A stretch of DNA of 11,000 nucleotides from Glandiceps talaboti. Lineage: Eukaryota > Hemichordata > Enteropneusta > Spengelidae. The notes below the pieces were generated by a model. It had not been told where the DNA came from. It searched no databases and worked only from the letters and a program-made list of their open reading frames with translations. Position numbers and translations under genes: made by a program. Location of the stretch: assembly GCF_964340395.1 (NCBI RefSeq), contig NC_135563.1, forward strand, positions 9,598,075 to 9,609,074, in the 5' to 3' direction. This document shows, piece by piece, positions 9,401 to 11,000 of this stretch (positions are counted from its first letter, which is position 1; the number at the start of each line of letters is the position of its first letter).

Positions 9401-11000
9401 CGCCAACCTCGCGTTCCTGGATTTGTTCCATGGATTCGCTGGTCATTTGATAACGTTGCACAGCTCGTCCACCCATCAATACGTTTGTCGTGTAGTGCGT
9501 TCCAAAAGCAGTAATGAATTCATTGTACATCGAACAGTCTTCGTCGCAGTTAATGCCGTATATGCAACATCGAAGTGGTGGGAGATTTTTAACCGCTTGT
9601 CGAAATTCTTCACTGACGTCCATGTTAAACGGCACCAACCGTGCGTCGTAAACTATAACTCTACCGATCACATCTACGAACACACTGTGAGAATTCATAG
9701 TCGCCTGATTCATACTTTTATACGATGCACTCGCACTGAAAGACCCACTTACACTGCCGAACGATGCACTAGCACCAACACTGGCGTCGACAGATAAGGA
9801 ATTGCGATAGCTTCTTTCAGATGTAATAACGGACGTGGTGGCACCAAAGTAACTTCCCATTTCCCGTACCAAGTCCGCCTGGTCTGGCACTAAATATATT
9901 CTATCGGGCGAGTATTTGACTTTGTTGTACGTTAACCCTATGACCGCCTGTCTGAAACCTGGATCGATGGACCCGTCATCATTCCTTGGGTTGCCATAGA
10001 AAATATCGTAACCTCGTCCAAGGTAGCCCACATTCGGAAAGGACGTTGCCTCCTCTGCTGGAATCTCTATTCGTTGCTTAGCAACTGCCTGACGAGCTTG
10101 AGCTTCAAGTTTTTCAGCCTTGGCAACTTCTTCTGGAATCGACATATTTGCACGAACAGACTGTAAGACAATTGAACAAAACACAGTAAGTTCGCTTAAA
10201 AATTCAACCTGTTTTTCTTTAAAACGTCAGTCTCTGCAATGAAATGTTCAACACTGCGAATTCAACAAATAGAACTGTATTGTATGAGGCCCGATAACGT
10301 ATCCTACAATTTTTTCCAATATTGACGTTGCAAAAACATATACTATTGTTTCCTATAGATTCTTAAGTTTAATTCATAAATAAAAAAGTGGACATTTACG
10401 AGTGCATTGGCGAGTTTAATATTTAGTATTTTAAGGGAATGAACGAAATTGTTCAAAAAAAAAGAGTTTGTTTATTTTCAATGACAAATATATAGTCGCA
10501 AATACCGTTAGTCTAATGATGGCGTCATCAAATTAGTAACGTCACAAATCAAATGAATACTGTTTGCTATTCACCATAATAACAAAATAGCACATTGTTA
10601 TGTATATCTAATTATAATACTGAACTTGTAAACCAGCCATGTTGAATGTTGCATCATGGGAAATGTGATACTAAATACTAATCAAAAAGTATTGTAAACA
10701 ATAATGTTGCATTGTTTTTAACCACAAATGATCAATTCATAGTCACCCTAAGCAATGTGGGAGGTTTATTTTATTGGTAGCTCCAGATTAGGGATTACGA
10801 TAACCACAGAAAATTCCATAGTCCTTTGCGTCTCAGCATGCTCAGTCTGGATTGCAAGTTGCCTATTGTATTGTCTGATGAAAAATAAATAATGCTATAA
10901 CCTGTAGTCGTAACTTCATTTGTGTCTCTACAATGTTTCCTTTGGCGTCCATTAAACTCGATTCGGCCTGTACTGCTGGTACCGTCAAATTAATCTGTGT
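1840..11000 (-). CDS. MACPF-domain pore-forming-like multidomain protein, eleven exons, 5' incomplete
   Basis: Joined coding segments in transcript order: 10902-11000, 9371-10160, 8757-9028, 8206-8425, 7479-7643, 6863-7008, 5985-6129, 4573-4908, 3794-4035, 3098-3313, 1840-2313. They total 3105 nt, giving 1034 residues plus stop; the N-terminus lies beyond the window. All introns are GT..AG, with phases 0,1,0,1,1,0,1,1,0,0, and no junction creates a stop. The MACPF signature is seen at residues 245-256 (Y-x6-FGTHY), followed after six residues by GG. Predicted order is helix, MACPF, FGD module A, PAN/apple-like module, FGD module B, beta-rich C-terminus. MACPF proteins insert two refolded beta-hairpins into a target membrane as a ring-shaped oligomer; that this one is secreted and forms pores is inferred from the family. 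It resembles invertebrate perforin-like and egg or venom MACPF proteins more than complement, which would carry TSP1, LDLa or EGF modules. The gene model is strong; the function is uncertain. Confidence 0.88.
2404..2463 (+). mobile_element. Diverged half copy of the 5832-5938 foldback element
   Basis: The block from CCCAATATC to GGGGCCTTGTCA aligns with the reverse complement of 5880-5938, sharing CAATA, CTTT..TTCAG, GGAAAATA, TGAC-TAAGGGG and GCCTTGTCA in the same order and spacing, at roughly three quarters identity by eye. Only one arm plus the centre is present; the opposite arm is absent beyond about 2463. Confidence 0.6.
2746..3097. repeat. Compound microsatellite (CG)n/(CA)n/(CATA)n in the last intron
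   Basis: It begins with GCACGCGCGCGCGC and (CA)n near 2746-2769, passes through mixed CACA/CATA/CATG units, and becomes nearly pure (CATA)n from about 2877 to 3090 with one (CA)-rich break at about 3022-3050. On the transcript strand it is GTAT/GTGT-rich and starts at the 5' splice site of exon 10. Confidence 0.97.
3098..3313 (-). CDS. Exon 10: beta-rich C-terminal region, donor abuts a microsatellite
   Basis: The acceptor TCGATTATAG|ATACCC (3314/3313) and donor AATCAG|GTATGT (3097) are both phase 0. It encodes residues 806-877. A Gly/Pro/Tyr-rich opening is followed by a basic segment (about 833-855), then strands YQLHITFSEQL and YILHVQL. The 5' splice site is itself built from the adjoining GTAT-type microsatellite: from the first intron base onward the transcript reads GTATGTGTGTATGTATG and continues for about 350 bases. 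Reading through the donor stays open to a stop at 2651-2653. Confidence 0.85.
3314..3793 (-). other. Intron 9 (exon 9 to exon 10)
   Basis: This 480-base phase-0 intron is less AT-rich than its neighbours in its middle. CTTGGTC occurs three times (near 3403, 3494 and 3564), twice within small hairpins: CCTCG..CGAGG at 3488-3504 and TTGGTC-GGT-GACCAA at 3565-3579. A degenerate interspersed repeat is possible, but no family is recognised. Confidence 0.7.
3794..4035 (-). CDS. Exon 9: start of beta-rich C-terminal region
   Basis: The acceptor TTGATACACAG|ATGAGG (4036/4035) is phase 1 and the donor GACAAG|GTTCGT (3793) is phase 0. It encodes residues 725-805. It opens with DEANVKVYNRVYN, the counterpart of the exon 5 start, then a Gly/Asn/Trp segment (about 742-748), a Pro/Val linker and a hydrophobic strand QVEFTTPV around 785-792. 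The donor is non-ideal (GTTCGT), but it is the one that keeps phase with exon 10. No known family recognised. Confidence 0.83.
4036..4572 (-). other. Intron 8 (exon 8 to exon 9)
   Basis: This 537-base phase-1 intron has a consensus GTAAGT donor. About 27 to 77 bases into it the plus (template) strand is strongly G-rich (4496-4545). The remainder is plain AT-rich sequence with nothing recognised. Confidence 0.8.
4496..4545 (+). other. G-run cluster, possible quadruplex
   Basis: Runs of 4, 6, 3, 3 and 7 G occur within about 50 bases, separated by short loops except for one longer CTTCACATTTTT gap. It lies on the template strand of the gene just inside intron 8; the pre-mRNA would be C-rich here. 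Quadruplex formation is possible on pattern, not shown. Confidence 0.45.
4573..4908 (-). CDS. Exon 8: second FGD beta-rich module
   Basis: The acceptor CTACATATCAG|GCGAA (4909/4908) and the consensus donor CACCTG|GTAAGT (4572) are both phase 1. It encodes residues 613-725 as one open block of 336 nt. Two similar units are visible: HFGD at 636-639 followed by a hydrophobic strand (PFILVSAS), and KYGD at 691-694 followed by DIMLQEAG, 55 residues apart. Between them lies an acidic/Tyr-rich stretch. A repeating [HK]-[FY]-G-D plus strand every 50 to 55 residues recalls beta-trefoil units. I do not recognise a named family. Confidence 0.9.
5027..5070. repeat. (GTT)n microsatellite with flanking poly-T
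   Basis: About fourteen GTT units run uninterrupted, next to impure T-runs at 4991-5010. On the transcript strand it reads (AAC)n, so an open frame across it gives poly-Asn; it is intronic, about 120 bases upstream of the exon 8 acceptor. Confidence 0.95.
5832..5938. mobile_element. Foldback (MITE-like) element of 107 bp
   Basis: The left arm 5832-5876 (starting CCAATATTTTTCTTCATTCAG, ending TTTAGGG) pairs with the reverse complement of 5889-5938 (starting CCACAATAATTTTCTTCATT, ending CCTAAGGG). The two arms share TTTTCTTCATTCAG exactly and match over nearly 50 bases. About a dozen bases separate them. There is no coding capacity, which fits a non-autonomous foldback/MITE-type element. A clear target-site duplication is not evident. 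Confidence 0.65.
5985..6129 (-). CDS. Exon 7: end of PAN/apple-like module and linker
   Basis: The acceptor is CAAATGCAG|TATATT (6130/6129), phase 0, after a modest pyrimidine tract. The donor AACA|GTAAGT (5984) is a strong consensus in phase 1. It encodes residues 565-613. The content is aromatic and basic, with Trp569, Trp582, Cys583 and Trp596; Cys583 could be the last cysteine of the PAN-like module. The donor is nearly ideal but the acceptor is average, so the 5' edge of this exon is slightly less certain than the others. The final codon is split (A|GC, Ser). Confidence 0.82.
6221..6258. repeat. Two tandem copies of a 19-bp unit
   Basis: AGTAATACATTCTTATTAT occurs at 6221-6239 and again at 6240-6258 with no mismatch. 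A separate duplicated motif, AGCTTATGCTT, lies at 6271-6281 and 6296-6306, bordering the start of the AT array, which suggests slippage duplications at its edge. Confidence 0.9.
6281..6497. repeat. (AT)n dinucleotide array
   Basis: TATATA runs occupy essentially all of 6281-6497, broken by AGCTTATGCTT at 6296-6306 and by a few AA or TT phase shifts near 6379-6413. Being self-complementary, it can form cruciforms, and its assembled length may be inaccurate. Confidence 0.97.
6863..7008 (-). CDS. Exon 6: central cysteines of PAN/apple-like module
   Basis: The acceptor TGTATTACAG|GACTC (7009/7008) is phase 1 and the donor ACTCAG|GTAGGA (6862) is phase 0. It encodes residues 516-564 in only 146 nt. 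It reads GLSQDDCEDHCKRM, then MKCYAGTY, then GFCLLF, with cysteines at 522, 526, 534 and 547. The spacing C-x3-C-x7-C followed by an aromatic-rich strand and a late CxL is the pattern of PAN/apple domains, which mediate protein-protein or protein-carbohydrate binding outside cells. The phase match on both sides and the intact cysteine pattern make it a real exon despite its size. Confidence 0.85.
7009..7478 (-). other. Intron 5 (exon 5 to exon 6)
   Basis: This 470-base phase-1 intron splits the PAN/apple-like module. It is AT-rich, with several TTGCAA/TTGCAAT words between 7140 and 7230 but no clear repeat or gene. Confidence 0.8.
7479..7643 (-). CDS. Exon 5: end of FGD module A and start of PAN/apple-like module
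   Basis: The acceptor ATTATTACAG|ATGATT (7644/7643) and donor ACACAG|GTTTGT (7478) are both phase 1. It encodes residues 461-516. The split first codon is GAT, so the junction reads DD followed by SPNIKI. This segment matches the exon 8/9 junction (D-EANVKV), placing the same phase-1 intron at the same point of both FGD modules. Cys478 is a candidate first cysteine of the PAN-like module. A Trp-rich hydrophobic stretch (EAWVAF) and SVTYTG follow, leading directly into exon 6. Confidence 0.88.
7644..8205 (-). other. Intron 4 (exon 4 to exon 5)
   Basis: This 562-base phase-1 intron has a GTAGGT donor and an ATTATTACAG acceptor. Apart from a small CCAC-ATG-GTGG palindrome near 8091-8101 I see nothing in it. 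Confidence 0.8.
8206..8425 (-). CDS. Exon 4: end of MACPF and first FGD beta-rich module
   Basis: The acceptor TTTTCTCAG|ATTC (8426/8425) is in phase 0 and the donor CACTG|GTAGGT (8205) is in phase 1. It encodes residues 388-460. The first dozen residues (ILRARYLGYC) finish the terminal MACPF helix. Cysteines at 397 and 405 may pair. An acidic/Ser linker then leads to HFGD at 422-425 and alternating hydrophobic strands with a KKYVYATDEG segment at the end. The HFGD plus strand pattern recurs twice in exon 8 (HFGD 636-639, KYGD 691-694). Short repeats of this kind suggest a beta-trefoil-like carbohydrate- or lipid-binding fold, but that is inference from pattern only. Confidence 0.88.
8426..8756 (-). 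other. Intron 3 (exon 3 to exon 4)
   Basis: This 331-base phase-0 intron, with donor GTATGT and acceptor TTTTCTCAG, separates the MACPF body from its last helix and the first FGD module. No repeat or gene is seen. Confidence 0.85.
8757..9028 (-). CDS. Exon 3: C-terminal half of MACPF domain
   Basis: The acceptor is a C/T-rich run ending CTCCTAG|GC at 9029/9028. The split codon GGC joins exon 2 in phase 1. The donor is GAG|GTATGT at 8756, leaving phase 0. It encodes residues 297-387. It completes the Ser/Met/Ala-rich TMH2 region, then gives the conserved late-MACPF pattern: a GGE motif, an acidic-polar stretch, a Trp (MKEWAS), and an NPVPI motif followed by a hydrophobic helix (LGAVIDLL). That order (GGE...W...NPVPI) is typical of the last third of MACPF domains and independently confirms the family. 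Confidence 0.93.
9029..9370 (-). other. Intron 2 (exon 2 to exon 3)
   Basis: This 342-base phase-1 intron interrupts the coding sequence inside the TMH2 pore-hairpin region. Its acceptor has a good pyrimidine tract (CCCCCTCCTAG). No repeat or gene is seen. Confidence 0.88.
9371..10160 (-). CDS. Exon 2: core of MACPF domain with signature and first pore hairpin
   Basis: The acceptor is a pyrimidine-rich tract ending TTACAG|TCTG at 10161/10160, and the donor is TCAG|GTATTT at 9370, leaving phase 1. It encodes residues 34-296. An Ala/Glu/Lys-rich helix spans about 43-65. The usual MACPF opening follows, with a GRGYD motif and then GNP, DPGF and a LTY strand. A Ser/Ala/Gly-rich stretch at about 154-183, almost free of charge, fits the first transmembrane hairpin (TMH1). 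Cysteines at 231, 232, 238 and 242 sit just before the signature Y-x6-FGTHY (245-256) and GG (263-264). The start of the second hairpin (TMH2, from about 283) is at the exon end. The identification as MACPF is firm. Confidence 0.93.
10161..10901 (-). other. Intron 1 of those visible
   Basis: This 741-base phase-0 intron has donor GTTATA and acceptor TTGTCTTACAG. It is AT-rich, with a near-palindrome TGATGGCGTCATCA at 10517-10530 and no gene. If the first visible exon proves wrong, part of this interval would be promoter or 5' UTR. Confidence 0.65.
10902..11000 (-). CDS. Exon 1 of those visible (5' incomplete): helical lead-in to MACPF domain
   Basis: The frame is open to the window edge and encodes residues 1-33. 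It ends CAG|GTTATA in phase 0 at 10902. The sequence is polar and probably alpha-helical in its second half, and it joins in frame to the Ala/Glu-rich helix at the start of the next exon. No signal peptide is visible, so the true start codon is upstream of the window. Support comes from the open frame, the donor and the phase match; with only 33 codons it is the least certain exon. An alternative is that transcription begins in this intron and the ATG at residue 39 of the next exon is the start. Confidence 0.6.

Noticed and set aside
9423-9797. Plus-strand open frame of 124 codons
   Set aside because: It is the antisense shadow of the MACPF exon 2 and shows no domain of its own.

Overview
The window looks like nuclear DNA of an invertebrate animal, most likely marine (mollusc, cephalochordate, cnidarian or similar; the phylum cannot be fixed from this sequence alone). 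The reasons are AT-rich introns of about 330 to 1080 bases with GT..AG borders, many long microsatellites, and a protein combining a MACPF (perforin-type) pore-forming domain with extracellular cysteine-rich modules. Nothing bacterial (operons, Shine-Dalgarno sites, CRISPR arrays) is present.

One gene fills the window and lies entirely on the minus strand. I reconstructed eleven exons from splice sites and reading phase: 10902-11000 (5' incomplete), 9371-10160, 8757-9028, 8206-8425, 7479-7643, 6863-7008, 5985-6129, 4573-4908, 3794-4035, 3098-3313 and 1840-2313 (stop TAA at 1840-1842). All ten introns are GT..AG, all phases agree, and the joined exons are open for 3105 nt (1034 residues plus stop). 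Exon 6 (6863-7008) is short and easily missed, but it carries four of the cysteines of a PAN/apple-like module. Residue numbers in this annotation count from the first codon in the window, not from the true start of the protein.

The predicted domain order is: Ala/Glu-rich helix (about 1-66); MACPF domain (about 75-400) with the family signature and two Ser/Ala/Gly-rich pore-hairpin clusters; a first 'FGD' beta-rich module (about 400-475); a PAN/apple-like cysteine-rich module (about 475-590); a second, longer FGD module (about 614-745); and an all-beta C-terminal region (about 745-1034) that I do not recognise and that may hold three repeats of about 70 residues. The two FGD modules carry a phase-1 intron at the same place, which suggests internal duplication. 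The likely role is a secreted pore-forming protein of immunity, venom or egg defence, with the C-terminal modules choosing the target. This is inference from the MACPF family.

The non-coding sequence holds (CA)n/(CATA)n/(CATG)n at 1137-1528, (CG)n/(CA)n/(CATA)n at 2746-3097, (GTT)n at 5027-5070 and (AT)n at 6281-6497. There is also a 107-bp foldback (MITE-like) element at 5832-5938 with a diverged half copy at 2404-2463. The 2746-3097 array runs directly into the 5' splice site of exon 10. Positions 1-1136 are intergenic or downstream of the gene, with no recognisable gene.
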